64,000 bases of DNA from Paenibacillus eucommiae (GCF_017874215.1 NZ_JAGGLB010000002.1:434001-498000), one strand, 5' to 3'; shown: positions 27,280 to 35,902, counted from the first letter of the stretch. The notes: generated by a model not told the origin, from the sequence alone. Numbers and translations: made by a program.

Positions 27280-27576
27280 CTAACCTTTCTCTGAAGTGGA
27301 TTTTTGACGCATACTTACGAGCGCAAACAATTCCAGAACGATAACATTTACACAAGCAACTGCATAAAAAACAGCGCCAAAGACTTTTATAAACGAATCT
27401 TCATTCACTGAGTACCACCAAAGCACCCCTGCTCCGGTAAGCACAACATTCACAATAGTTGATACCCAGAATGAAAAGTTCAGCCTCTTCGTTCTTCTCA
27501 TAAGCAAGATCCCCAAAAGGGGCGGCACTACACACACTAGACCTAAATAAGTCCAATATATTAAGTTATTCGACAT
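27280..27576 (-). CDS. Small membrane protein, operon partner of VanZ-like gene
   Basis: 98 residues from ATG at 27576 (MSNNLIYWTYLG); GGGAGTGA precedes it and the longer frame lacks a site. Three hydrophobic helices (about 5-25, 35-53, 63-85). Resembles generic Bacillus small integral membrane proteins but I cannot name a family. It ends 6 bases before the VanZ-like start. Confidence 0.68.
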   Translation of the reverse strand: MSNNLIYWTYLGLVCVVPPLLGILLMRRTKRLNFSFWVSTIVNVVLTGAGVLWWYSVNEDSFIKVFGAVFYAVACVNVIVLELFALVSMRQKSTSEKG

Positions 27577-27716
27577 ATAAGTTGTCACTCCCATAAAGGA
27601 TATAATCCTCTATTAGGTTAGCATGAAAATAATGTTTAAACAATGTACAAAAAAAGAAGAAAATGCCCTCATCCCGGCAGTCCAGTCAAGTTCTCTCAAA
27701 ATCTTAACAAGATGAA

Positions 27717-27753
27717 GGCAGTCTAGCACTTGTTACTCAAGCTCCAGACTGCC
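27717..27753. terminator. Hairpin after the two-domain VOC gene
   Basis: Perfect stem GGCAGTCT / AGACTGCC with a 21-base loop, a few bases beyond the VOC stop codon on the minus strand; no strong T-run follows. Confidence 0.55.
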
Positions 27754-27761
27754 GTTATTCT

Positions 27762-28556
27762 TTATTGCTTTGACTGAACAATCGTCAGGATGTTGCCGTC
27801 TTCATCGCGCATGTTGAAAAAGGCCATTCCGGGAAAATGTTTAATTCCATAAACGATTTCAAAGCCAAGCGGAATCACAAAATCGTGGGCAGCATCGATG
27901 TCGTCTGTATGTATAGTGAATAATACAGGGCCTGGTGCAGGCGGCGGTACCGGGATGTGTTCCATCCCATTGGAGTCAAGTGCCAGGTCCGTACCATTCT
28001 CCAAATGAAATACGTGCATATGCCCGAAGTAACGATCCTCTGGTGAAACGTTCAAATCGAGCAGCTTTGCATATCGCTCTGCTGCAGCATCAAGATTGCG
28101 TACCCAGAGGGTTACCCCGGAAATGTGAGGGCGCAAGGGACTGCGTCGTCCACCCGGCCTTCCATCTACACCACCAAAAGCAAAGGCATATCCGTCCGGA
28201 TCACGGACGATAAATTCCTTCCACGGCCCTCCGTCCGGGTAGGTGACGATATCTTGCGCTATGTCTGCCCCTTTTCCCTTGAACTCTTTCAGCAGCGATT
28301 CCAACTGATCCCATGTGTCCACATAGGCGTAAACGTCCACGCCGATTGCTGCCCCTTTGGCTGGGGTATTCGGTCGCACATCGTCCACGTGATCCGCTTG
28401 AAACATTTTAAGCGCGAAACCGTTCAAGCCGTCCCGCTCCACCCACCAATCTGTAACATTAAAGCCAAGTACATTCCGATAATACTCATGTGAACGTGCT
28501 AGGTCGCTAACCATGAGAACAGGCAGCGTCGAGCCAATTGCCCTGGGATTCGCCAA
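27762..28556 (-). CDS. Two-module VOC (glyoxalase/dioxygenase-fold) protein
   Basis: 264 residues; TTG start with AAGGAGG nine bases upstream. Two VOC modules: residues about 8-135 (VLMVSDLARSHEYYRNVLGF ... FIVRDPDGYAFAFGG) and about 145-262 (GVTLWVRNLDAAAERYAKLL ... FNMRDEDGNILTI). VOC proteins bind a metal in a paired beta-alpha-beta barrel and act as lyases, dioxygenases or drug-binding resistance proteins; the substrate cannot be told. First of three VOC genes transcribed in the same direction. Confidence 0.85.
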   Translation of the reverse strand: MANPRAIGSTLPVLMVSDLARSHEYYRNVLGFNVTDWWVERDGLNGFALKMFQADHVDDVRPNTPAKGAAIGVDVYAYVDTWDQLESLLKEFKGKGADIAQDIVTYPDGGPWKEFIVRDPDGYAFAFGGVDGRPGGRRSPLRPHISGVTLWVRNLDAAAERYAKLLDLNVSPEDRYFGHMHVFHLENGTDLALDSNGMEHIPVPPPAPGPVLFTIHTDDIDAAHDFVIPLGFEIVYGIKHFPGMAFFNMRDEDGNILTIVQSKQ

Positions 28557-28630
28557 ACAAAACAGCCTCCTTAAAATGATAAAAATATGTCACTTTACCC
28601 GACCATATGTAGCTTATTCAAACTTGTTAG

Positions 28631-29824
28631 TCACGACTGGTTGACACAAATAAGATGGCCGTCCGGATCATAAAACTTCACATATCCACCACATGGCTCG
28701 ACGAAATAAGGCTCTGCTTCGATACGTATGCCCGCGCGAACAAGCCTGCGATGCAAAGCTCGAACATCGCGGCTGTGCAGCTCAAGCCCATGAACTGGCT
28801 GCTCACCGCGATACCAATGATCGTGCTTGTACTCATCACTCTCCACTTCTAATAAGTGAAGTCCAGGCCCTTGCCCGGAAAGGGTTCGCAAAAATGCGTG
28901 CTCCTCGATAGGCCGCTCTGGATGCTCAAGGATAAATCCGAGTACATCTCGATAAAACGAGACCGCACGTGGCAAATCTCTAACCGGCAGCTGGACGAGC
29001 GTATAGCCGTCGATGATTCCAGAAGGTTCCTCTCCATCCTGGCACACCATTACAAGGTTGTTGTCCGGGTCGCGAAGCGTGAAAAACTTCACACCAATCC
29101 CCTCTATGCCGTGAAACACATCCATTCCCTTCTCAGAGACATATTGGAACGCAGCTTCAATATCGTCACATGCGAACATGAACGGAATTTCATAATTCTC
29201 GCCTTGCCGGAAGCGATTATCGTCGAGCAGGATGGCCGCTCCAGTCGTCGTCGGTACCGTATAAATCGACTGGATTGTATCTTCCTCCCGGCAAGCCAAC
29301 CCCAGCAGACCACTGATCCACTTCGCCGCGGATTTCATATTACGAACGTTTACAAATACGCCGCCGATGCGTGGACGAATCGGGCTTGTGGTCAAAGGCT
29401 CATTAGACTCGTCCAACTCAGACCCCGCTACCCCATTGCTCCAACACACCATATACGCACGGCCATCAGGATCAAGGAAGTTAAAATATGCCATGCCCGG
29501 GTGATGCTCGGGCTTCATAAGCGGTTCGCCATGCTCCGTCACATATGCATACGCCTCATCAATATCTTCACAGGAGAACATAATAAGCGGTTTCATTTCC
29601 TCCCGCCAATCCGGATTCAAGCGATTGTTCGCATTGTTATCAAGGATCAGTCCTGTTCCGGGGATATCGAACCAGTATACGGGCCCACCATTCAGCCGTT
29701 CCTCCTTTACCGGCAGCCCAAGCAATTCACTGTACCACTCCGCTGCACGCCTCAAATCAGTTACATGCACGAAAATGCTCGCCACACGATTCTGGATCGG
29801 AATTTTGTTTGCTGACGTTTTCAT
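28631..29824 (-). CDS. Three-module VOC protein
   Basis: 397 residues with GGAGGG before ATG. Three VOC modules in tandem: about 12-125 (VASIFVHVTDLRRAAEWYSE), about 145-265 (GGVFVNVRNMKSAAKWISGL) and about 275-397 (TLVQLPVRDLPRAVSFYRDV ... VKFYDPDGHLICVNQ). Two modules normally make one metal site, so an odd number is unusual. Twenty bases separate it from the next VOC gene, so these are probably co-transcribed. Confidence 0.86.
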   Translation of the reverse strand: MKTSANKIPIQNRVASIFVHVTDLRRAAEWYSELLGLPVKEERLNGGPVYWFDIPGTGLILDNNANNRLNPDWREEMKPLIMFSCEDIDEAYAYVTEHGEPLMKPEHHPGMAYFNFLDPDGRAYMVCWSNGVAGSELDESNEPLTTSPIRPRIGGVFVNVRNMKSAAKWISGLLGLACREEDTIQSIYTVPTTTGAAILLDDNRFRQGENYEIPFMFACDDIEAAFQYVSEKGMDVFHGIEGIGVKFFTLRDPDNNLVMVCQDGEEPSGIIDGYTLVQLPVRDLPRAVSFYRDVLGFILEHPERPIEEHAFLRTLSGQGPGLHLLEVESDEYKHDHWYRGEQPVHGLELHSRDVRALHRRLVRAGIRIEAEPYFVEPCGGYVKFYDPDGHLICVNQS

Positions 29825-29843
29825 CTAACACCCTCCGCGACTG

Positions 29844-30266
29844 TTATTTGGGCTGCTGCCAAGCCTGAAATTTATTGCCGTCCAGATCCTTGAACGTAAC
29901 CGATAATCCACAGCCGGACTCATCTACAAAGTCTTCCTCTTTCCATGCGCCTGCGGCTTGGAGTGATTCATTCAGCGAATATATGTCTTCCGTTTCGAAG
30001 CAGATTGCAAACATTTCAACCGGAGTATCATCCTCCGCCCAACCGGTTGTCGTGAATGTCAGCGGAATCGCATTGGGGCTTGGCAGCAGGAACAGCCATT
30101 GTCCGTCTCCCATAATCATGATCGCACCGCGCCCAGGCTTTATAGGTGAGCGCAGCTCCAGACCCAGTACACGCTCGTACCATTCTGCCGCAACTGCTGG
30201 ATCAGCTACCGGTACGTAAGCACAATCAATTCGCTTTAGCATTTTCTTCTTCGTGTCAATGCTCAT
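29844..30266 (-). CDS. Single-module VOC protein
   Basis: 140 residues; AAGGAG precedes ATG. One VOC module with YVPVADPAVAAEWYERVLGL and TFKDLDGNKFQAWQ. Its neighbours carry two and three modules, so this and they look like serial duplications of one family. First gene transcribed of the VOC trio. Confidence 0.84.
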   Translation of the reverse strand: MSIDTKKKMLKRIDCAYVPVADPAVAAEWYERVLGLELRSPIKPGRGAIMIMGDGQWLFLLPSPNAIPLTFTTTGWAEDDTPVEMFAICFETEDIYSLNESLQAAGAWKEEDFVDESGCGLSVTFKDLDGNKFQAWQQPK

Positions 30267-30394
30267 TTGTATCGCTCCTTCATGGTTTTGTTACTTTTTT
30301 GATAAGAAGAACGTTTCAAATAAAGAACATTTGTTCTCATTTTAGAATAACAAATTTTATCTGTAATTACAAGTGGTGGAATACATTTAAATGC

Positions 30395-30427
30395 AAAAAA
30401 ACACCCTCTTCATGCAGTCAGAAGGTG
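30395..30427 (-). terminator. Terminator of the 107-residue gene
   Basis: On the minus strand CACCTTCT pairs with AGAGGGTG (one G-T pair) and is followed by seven T. Confidence 0.75.
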
Positions 30428-30459
30428 CTTCTAGGTGAATGATATTCAGGAAATATGAG

Positions 30460-30783
30460 TTACTTTACCCAGACCATATAAACATTGGTGTTATCAACAA
30501 GCTTTTCATCCGCATAAACCTTCCTTGTTTCTGTTCCCAGCGTATTTGCTCGAATTAAGTGGTAAAGAAGGGCATACGCCAATTTAGGATCAGTCGTCTT
30601 ATATCCATCATAATCATAACCAATTTTATTAAACGTATCGCTATAAACCCATTCATCCGCTTCACGTAAAGTTTCAAAAGTCATGTTTTCTTCATACCAG
30701 CGGATTAAGGGAAGATCATCTTTTTTTAAGTTTTTATTCGTATTTTCAGAGCGTATGATTTCGGAATATTTTTGTTCACCCAT
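30460..30783 (-). CDS. Small soluble protein of unknown function (107 aa)
   Basis: AGAGG lies nine bases before ATG (MGEQKYSEIIRS). The sequence has aromatic-rich stretches (LIRWYEENMTF, IGYDYDGYKTTDP) and ends NTNVYMVWVK. No signal peptide or membrane segment. I do not recognise a family. It follows the DUF3891 gene by 79 bases on the same strand and has its own terminator. Confidence 0.62.
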   Translation of the reverse strand: MGEQKYSEIIRSENTNKNLKKDDLPLIRWYEENMTFETLREADEWVYSDTFNKIGYDYDGYKTTDPKLAYALLYHLIRANTLGTETRKVYADEKLVDNTNVYMVWVK

Positions 30784-30862
30784 GTCCCGGTTCCTCTTCT
30801 CTACATTTAAGCAGATTCCCTAAAGCATCACGCCATACAAGTCTTTTCGATCATTAAATCTA

Positions 30863-31615
30863 TTACTTAACAAAATGTACTTCCTGCTCCGAAAAAGGAG
30901 TCTGGCTGTAAGCCAACGCGATGCCCAACTGAAGAATGAGCTGCTTCGGAACCCGTTTTAATCTAATAGATGCTGTAAATTCCTTTTTGAATAAAAAGGG
31001 TGTTAAACGAATGGTTTCTGTGTTCAGCCAATTTGCTGCGATTGCCTGGTCATCAACTATAGTTTTTAAGCCGTCCTTATACCAGGGATGCTCATTTTCT
31101 TTGCTGGCGCCTTCTTCATTCATGCAAACATACAAAGAAATTTCATCACATATTTGTAACAGCTTGAAATGCTTCTTGACCAACTCTTCTGAAAGATTCA
31201 ACTTTTTCATAATCCGCTGCTGTCTTGCCAATTCTTGATCATAAAAACTCACAGCTTCTACTTGCTTGGAATCCCTAATCGGTTGAAAGGATGAATAATA
31301 AAGACTGCACAATAAAGCAGCATATTCATTCCTGCTCTCAGTCTCATCTAATCCATAGCTGTATAACGTTAATTTAGGTAAAAAAGGATAGTCCGTAAAC
31401 GAAAACGGTGCCCTAATGTGATCATTCCAAACAGGAGTCTCATCTAAACGGATCCAGCTTCTATCATGTTCATAAATAGCAAATAATACATCCTGGACGT
31501 AACTGTCATTAATAAATAGTTGCTCCTTCAAATTGCTCGCTGCTTCACCCGACAGAAACGCATGATCATGCTGTTGATACAATACAAAGTCATGTTCTGT
31601 TTCACGAACAATCAT
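30863..31615 (-). CDS. DUF3891-family protein
   Basis: 250 residues. Family features: EHDFVLYQQHDHAFLSGEAA at the N-terminus, FAIYEHDRSWIRLDETP (His and Asp), then AALLCSLYYSSFQ and YDQELARQQRIMKKL, LLQICDEISLYVCMNE. The conserved His/Asp residues suggest an HD-like metal site, but no activity is known to me. It follows the YdcZ gene by 12 bases. Confidence 0.82.
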   Translation of the reverse strand: MIVRETEHDFVLYQQHDHAFLSGEAASNLKEQLFINDSYVQDVLFAIYEHDRSWIRLDETPVWNDHIRAPFSFTDYPFLPKLTLYSYGLDETESRNEYAALLCSLYYSSFQPIRDSKQVEAVSFYDQELARQQRIMKKLNLSEELVKKHFKLLQICDEISLYVCMNEEGASKENEHPWYKDGLKTIVDDQAIAANWLNTETIRLTPFLFKKEFTASIRLKRVPKQLILQLGIALAYSQTPFSEQEVHFVK

Positions 31616-31627
31616 CCTTGTGGCCCC

Positions 31628-32080
31628 CTATTTATTCACTGTGCTTCCCCGATAAATAAAAACTACTGCAGCAAGAAGCAGCATTACACCCATCACCCGA
31701 TATCCATTGATCGGCAGCCTCTGACTCTGGAACCAGCCATAATGATCAATCAGCATACTCATCGTCATTTGGCCGCATATTACAGAAATAACAGAGATGC
31801 TCACACCTACTTTAGGCACGGCATAAGCGAGTATAGAAATATAAATGGCGCCGAGCAATCCTCCAAGAAGCTGCCATTTAGGCACCTTAAACACTTCAAG
31901 CAAGTTCCCTTTCCCAAAAAATAATACCAACAGGATAAGCCCGATGGAGCCAATGAGAAAAGAGATCAATGCAGCCTCCATGGCTCCGGTATTTTTGCCA
32001 AGCCCTCCATTAATTGCTGCCTGAGAGCTCAGCCCGAGCCCCGACAAAATAAGCATAACAACAAAAAATAGCTGGCTCAT
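31628..32080 (-). CDS. DMT-type YdcZ-family membrane transporter
   Basis: 150 residues with five hydrophobic helices. YdcZ/DUF606 pattern: SGLGLSSQAAINGGLGK in the first loop and MSMLIDHYGWFQSQRLPI near the fourth helix. Five-helix members of the drug/metabolite transporter superfamily usually work as dimers; substrate unknown. Its ATG overlaps the stop of a 26-codon ORF (ATGA), so translation is probably coupled. Confidence 0.84.
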   Translation of the reverse strand: MSQLFFVVMLILSGLGLSSQAAINGGLGKNTGAMEAALISFLIGSIGLILLVLFFGKGNLLEVFKVPKWQLLGGLLGAIYISILAYAVPKVGVSISVISVICGQMTMSMLIDHYGWFQSQRLPINGYRVMGVMLLLAAVVFIYRGSTVNK

Positions 32081-32157
32081 CTTTTAATTACCAGGGCTTT
32101 ATGCTGCTTGTGATTACGATGTAGATGCACGGATTCTATAATTATCCATTTACTCAT
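32077..32157 (-). CDS. 26-codon ORF coupled to the YdcZ gene
   Basis: ATG at 32157 with GGAGG ten bases upstream; the TGA stop overlaps the YdcZ ATG. The peptide begins MSKWIIIESVHLHRNHKQHK and is His/Lys-rich. It may be a leader controlling transporter translation or a small protein in its own right. The ribosome binding site is better than any in front of the transporter itself. Confidence 0.55.
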   Translation of the reverse strand: MSKWIIIESVHLHRNHKQHKALVIKR

Positions 32158-32381
32158 TATTCAACATCCTCCAGTGTCGTTCCATAAAAAATCCAAGCAT
32201 CCACTAAGTTAAATGTATCATCCATTTGATCAACCTATTCTAGGAAAATAAAGAAATAAAAGCAAGTTTCATTAAGCTGACCATGGTATTTATTATATCA
32301 AATTACTGAAAAAATCGATACTCACACGCCCCTAAGTACCTAATCAGGGATAATAATGAATATTTTTGAAAATCTATTAAA

Positions 32382-33557
32382 TCATAATCGATTCATAAAA
32401 GTTCCCATCCGTTCCAAAGCCTTCTGAAGCTGTGAAAGCGAGGTAGCATACGAACATCTAACAAATCCTTCTCCACCTGGACCGAAGACATCTCCGGGGA
32501 CCGTAACCACCTTCATCTCATTAAGCAGCCTCTGTGCAAATTGTTCCGAGCTTAATCCCGTGTGTGAAATTGATGGAAATGCATAAAACGCTCCGAAAGG
32601 CTCATGACAGGGTAAGCCGATATCCCTTAGCCCCTGAATAAACATTTGCCGGCGTTGATTGTAGGACTCGATCATATGATCCTTCTCCTCCAGTCCATTT
32701 GCTGACAGAGATTCGATTGCTGCAATCTGCCCAATGATAGGTGCACACATCACGGTATATTGATGAATTTTCAACATGGCCGAGATGATTTCCCGATGAC
32801 CGCAGGCATACCCCACTCTCCAGCCAGTCATCGCAAAGCCTTTGGAAAACCCATTGACCAATATAGTCCTGTCTTTCATACCTGGAAGCGAAGCGAAGCT
32901 CACATGTTTCCGGTCGTACGTAAGCTCCGCATAAATTTCGTCGGATATTACGATTAGATTATGCTGCTCGACTATTCTCGCAATAGGTAACCAATCCTCA
33001 TATGACATTACACCCCCGGTCGGATTATTCGGATAGCAAAGGATGAGTACCTTTGACCGGGAGGTGAGATTGCTCGTAAGTGCTTCAGCAGTAAGCTTGA
33101 AATTATCCTTAGCAAAAGTTTCGATTTCGACAGGCTTTCCTCCGCCAATAGAAGTGATCGGGGAGTATGAAATGTAGCAGGGAACCGGTACCAAGATCTC
33201 ATCGCCCTCAGTAATGATAGCCCGTAAAGCAAGATCAATCGCCTCACTGCTTCCAACGGTAACCAATACTTCATCAGCCGGTTCATATTGGACATCAAAG
33301 CTATTGAACAAATACTCTGCTATCGCTTCCCTAAGCTCCAATAGTCCGGAATTAGGCGTATAGGAAGTTTTGCCCTTCTCCAGTGCGAGGATACAAGCAT
33401 CTCTAACATGTTTGGGTGTGACGAAATCAGGCTCCCCTATCCCAAGTGAAATAATATCCTTCTTGCCATCGATTAAATCAAAAAATTTGCGAATACCTGA
33501 TGGACGCATTTCCCGTACTGCTGGCGAGATAAAATCTCCCATTGAATGATTAGTCAT
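32382..33557 (-). CDS. PLP-dependent class I aminotransferase, T-box regulated
   Basis: 391 residues from ATG at 33557, which has GGGAGG upstream; a longer frame extends into the T-box leader and is not real. Fold-type I aminotransferase: the SLGIGEPDF substrate motif, YPNNPTGGV, SDEIYAELTYD and the PLP Lys in GFSKGFAMTGWRVGY. It is of the PatA/YugH group. The T-box specifier, best read as GCC, would make it responsive to uncharged tRNA-Ala, suggesting alanine synthesis, but that reading is not certain. Confidence 0.9.
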   Translation of the reverse strand: MTNHSMGDFISPAVREMRPSGIRKFFDLIDGKKDIISLGIGEPDFVTPKHVRDACILALEKGKTSYTPNSGLLELREAIAEYLFNSFDVQYEPADEVLVTVGSSEAIDLALRAIITEGDEILVPVPCYISYSPITSIGGGKPVEIETFAKDNFKLTAEALTSNLTSRSKVLILCYPNNPTGGVMSYEDWLPIARIVEQHNLIVISDEIYAELTYDRKHVSFASLPGMKDRTILVNGFSKGFAMTGWRVGYACGHREIISAMLKIHQYTVMCAPIIGQIAAIESLSANGLEEKDHMIESYNQRRQMFIQGLRDIGLPCHEPFGAFYAFPSISHTGLSSEQFAQRLLNEMKVVTVPGDVFGPGGEGFVRCSYATSLSQLQKALERMGTFMNRL

Positions 33558-33580
33558 CGTTAGTTCCTCCCTTTTTTGGA

Positions 33581-33862
33581 AAACAAAAAAAACCCGCCCC
33601 TGTATAAGGGACGAGTTTTGCACCCGTGTTACCACCCTAGTTTCACCTCAAAAAGAAGTGACACTCAACTCACGTATCCAACAATACGTGTTCCAAGTAA
33701 CGCAGGAAATGCGGCAGAGCTTACTAAATTTCAGCTTGCTTCTCGGAGATGGCTTTCAGTTAACACCTGGACGTTGGTTTTCAGCAATCCCAACTCTCTG
33801 TTAGATCAGATGTGCAACCTACTATTTCTCTTCATCGAATTTTGTGTTCCGATATGAAATTT
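33581..33862 (-). ncRNA. T-box riboswitch leader of the aminotransferase gene
   Basis: Minus-strand RNA with the T-box sequence AGGGTGGTAACACGG (33624-33638) and a terminator (33585-33619: AAAACTCGTCCC / GGGGCGGGTTTT then T-run). The upstream part has Stem I features: an AGTA loop-E motif, AGAGAGTTGGG, GCTGAAAACCAAC and TGAAAGCCATCTCC on the 3' side. In other T-boxes the codon follows GAA plus one base; read that way the specifier is GCC (Ala). AGC (Ser) is the out-of-register alternative. Uncharged tRNA binding would favour the antiterminator. Confidence 0.9.
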
Positions 33863-33868
33863 AAACCA

Positions 33869-33897
33869 ATCATAAACATACTTCACCCGTTTGTCAA
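33869..33897 (-). promoter_or_regulatory. Sigma-A-type promoter of the T-box transcript
   Basis: On the minus strand TTGACA (33892-33897) and TATGAT (33869-33874) with a 17-base spacer; transcription would begin near 33862, just before Stem I. Confidence 0.82.
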
Positions 33898-33906
33898 CTT
33901 TTTTTT

Positions 33907-33935
33907 CTCAAACGGAAACGATCAAAAACATCGTT
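33907..33935. repeat. Module C hairpin fragment
   Basis: AACGATCAAAAACATCGTT, the same variant hairpin as near 3764-3785, followed by a hairpin GTGTGAGTCACAC. Isolated remnant of the mosaic repeat family upstream of the T-box promoter. Confidence 0.55.
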
Positions 33936-34042
33936 AAGTGTGAGTCACACGCTCCATTTGGGGGAGGCGGGCTGCTGCTTTGGCTGCAAAACGGAAAACG
34001 CAAACAACCGCAATATGACAGTTGCATGCGTTTAGGATTTTT

Positions 34043-34390
34043 TTAGACGAGCGGTTTCTGAATTAATGTAGCAAAATTAAACTGATGAACATGACCATCA
34101 TTAAGAGTTGTTCTTCCTGTAACAAAGTGTACATGCTTGCCGTTGCCAACAGGAATTGCACGTCCGGTCCTTATTTTTTTGAGATTATGAAAATGGTTCA
34201 AGAAATCGGTATGCGTCAAATCTATTTCATGGACATGACTGTTGCCTACCGGGATCACTTGACCTGTAACACCTGCAAATCGATGATTATGCCTATCTGC
34301 ACCCTGTTCTGCTAATTTAGTGCTGCCTTCAAATTCATGTAGATGAGTTTGTTTTTTCGTTTTTCTTTTCGCTGATTTCCGTATACTCAT
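34043..34390 (-). CDS. YmaF-family histidine-rich protein
   Basis: 115 residues with GGGGGA before ATG. YmaF pattern with three related blocks: QTHLHEFEGST with HNHRFAGVTGQVIPVGNSHVH, HFHNLKKIRTGRAIPVGNGK and HVHFVTGRT with GHVHQFNF. The many HxH pairs suggest metal binding, but I know of no characterised function. Basic N-terminus (MSIRKSAKRKTKKQ). Single gene. Confidence 0.85.
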   Translation of the reverse strand: MSIRKSAKRKTKKQTHLHEFEGSTKLAEQGADRHNHRFAGVTGQVIPVGNSHVHEIDLTHTDFLNHFHNLKKIRTGRAIPVGNGKHVHFVTGRTTLNDGHVHQFNFATLIQKPLV

Positions 34391-34560
34391 ATGAAAAATC
34401 CCCCTTCGATTTAGTTATCATAGTATATTTAAAATTGAAGGGATTTGTGATAGCTAGTTAACTAGAATCACAAGAAATTTCTAAATTGTGTGTAATCACC
34501 ACTAAAGAATCTGTCGGCGCTTTTATATAGCAGAAAACGAAAACTAAGAAATTTTCATGG

Positions 34561-34605
34561 TGATATATTTTTTATACTTGATATATTTTTTATATGAGAT
34601 ATACT
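34561..34605 (+). promoter_or_regulatory. 16-base direct repeats and promoter of the YodB-like gene
   Basis: TGATATATTTTTTATA occurs at 34561-34576 and 34579-34594 (18-base period). A promoter with TTGATA (34578-34583), a 16-base spacer and TATACT (34600-34605) overlaps the second copy. Transcription would begin about 20 bases before the start codon. Confidence 0.55.
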
Positions 34606-34630
34606 ATATTCATAAGGGGAGGCGATTTCA

Positions 34631-34948
34631 ATTCAAATTTGTCCCTATTTGGAATATTCATTTAGCATATTGGGAAAGAAATGGAACGGTTTAATCTTGC
34701 ATTACCTGTCACTTTGTCAGAATGGCTCGGCCCATTTTTCTGAAATAAAAAGAGACCTTACGGATATAACACCAAGAGCCCTTTCGCTAAAACTGTCAGA
34801 GCTCGTCGATTACGAATTAATTATTAAGAGAGTAACGGCAGCACCAACCGTCATTATTGCGTATGAACTGACGGAAAAAGGACGTTCCTTAACAGCCGCT
34901 CTCGAACCTATTCAGAAATGGGCCCTACATTATCAAAATCAGCCATGA
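34631..34948 (+). CDS. HxlR/YodB-family redox-sensing regulator with a non-standard start
   Basis: The conserved N-terminus of YodB/CatR-type proteins (CP, then about six residues, then F..LGK.WN) is present as IQICPYLEYSFSILGKKWNG, but it lies before the first usual start (TTG at 34649). From 34616 on the frame has no ATG, GTG or TTG. AAGGGGAGG at 34614-34622 is eight bases before an ATT at 34631, which would keep the sensor Cys at residue 4. Either ATT initiates, or ATG was lost by mutation and the protein now starts at TTG without the Cys. In YodB this Cys senses diamide and quinones. Next gene is SpxH-like; in Bacillus YodB also controls spx. Confidence 0.75.
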   Translation: MQICPYLEYSFSILGKKWNGLILHYLSLCQNGSAHFSEIKRDLTDITPRALSLKLSELVDYELIIKRVTAAPTVIIAYELTEKGRSLTAALEPIQKWALHYQNQP

Positions 34949-34963
34949 GAAGAGGAGAGCACT

Positions 34964-35881
34964 ATGAATAACAACAAGATGATTTGCGATTTGGAAACAG
35001 GTGTATGCGGGGAAGCTGGCGAGGATGCCTTGGAAACCATTGATCTCAATCAGCCCCAAAAGGTAGTTCATGTATACTATGTCACTGACCCGATCTGCTC
35101 CCATTGTTGGGCGTTAGAGCCGGTTTTGCGCCAGTTTGAAGTGCAGTATGGGCAATATGTTAAATTCCACACTGTGATGGGTGGTTTGCTGGCAGGCTGG
35201 GGCGGTTTTGCCGATGTGAAGAATGGGATTAATAATCCTGCAGATGTAGCCCCGCACTGGAGGGAAGTTGGAGAACATTCGCGCATGCCGATAGATGGCT
35301 CATTGTGGCTCAATAATCCGATCCAATCATCATATCCGCCTTCACGTGTATTTAAGGTTATACAGCAAATAGATGAGCAAATGGCTAAATCTTTTTTACG
35401 CAGGGCAAGGGAAGCTGTATTTGCTTTTAATCTAAATATAGGAGAAGATCCCGTTCTGATTGAAATTGTAAATCAAATAGGACTCGACGGAGCAGCCATC
35501 GTGAAAGAGGCAAACCTTCCAGCGGGACAGCAATTGTTAGATGAGGATTTCGCTCTCTCTAAGTCGCTAGGTGTACGTGGATTCCCTACGATCATTATGG
35601 TAAACGAGGAGAACAAGGGTGTGAAGATCGTCGGCGCAAGGTCACTGGATAACTACGTGAAGGGACTGCAGCAAGCTCTGCAGAATGAAGCCATTCAAGC
35701 TAAACCAATCCCCGCACTAGCAGAGCTCCTAGAGAAGGAAACACGTTTGTTTTCAAAAGAAATAGAGGTTATGTATGATCTTAATCAAAATGAGGTTGCC
35801 TCTTTTATACAAGCAGAGCTCTCGCCCGATGCTTATACACTAAAAGAAATTCTTGGAGAAGCCTATATCGAAAAAAGATAA
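34964..35881 (+). CDS. DsbA-family thioredoxin-fold protein, SpxH/YjbH-like
   Basis: 305 residues. Thioredoxin-fold redox site CSHC in VTDPICSHCWALEPVL, cis-Pro region GVRGFPTIIMV and the long insertion typical of FrnE/SpxH proteins. SpxH (YjbH) in Bacillus delivers Spx to ClpXP; relatives act as disulfide oxidoreductases. Its position 15 bases after a YodB-like regulator supports a thiol-stress role. RBS GAAGAGGAG precedes ATG. Confidence 0.85.
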   Translation: MNNNKMICDLETGVCGEAGEDALETIDLNQPQKVVHVYYVTDPICSHCWALEPVLRQFEVQYGQYVKFHTVMGGLLAGWGGFADVKNGINNPADVAPHWREVGEHSRMPIDGSLWLNNPIQSSYPPSRVFKVIQQIDEQMAKSFLRRAREAVFAFNLNIGEDPVLIEIVNQIGLDGAAIVKEANLPAGQQLLDEDFALSKSLGVRGFPTIIMVNEENKGVKIVGARSLDNYVKGLQQALQNEAIQAKPIPALAELLEKETRLFSKEIEVMYDLNQNEVASFIQAELSPDAYTLKEILGEAYIEKR

Positions 35882-35902
35882 TGCAGCCATGCCAATAGAA
35901 AT

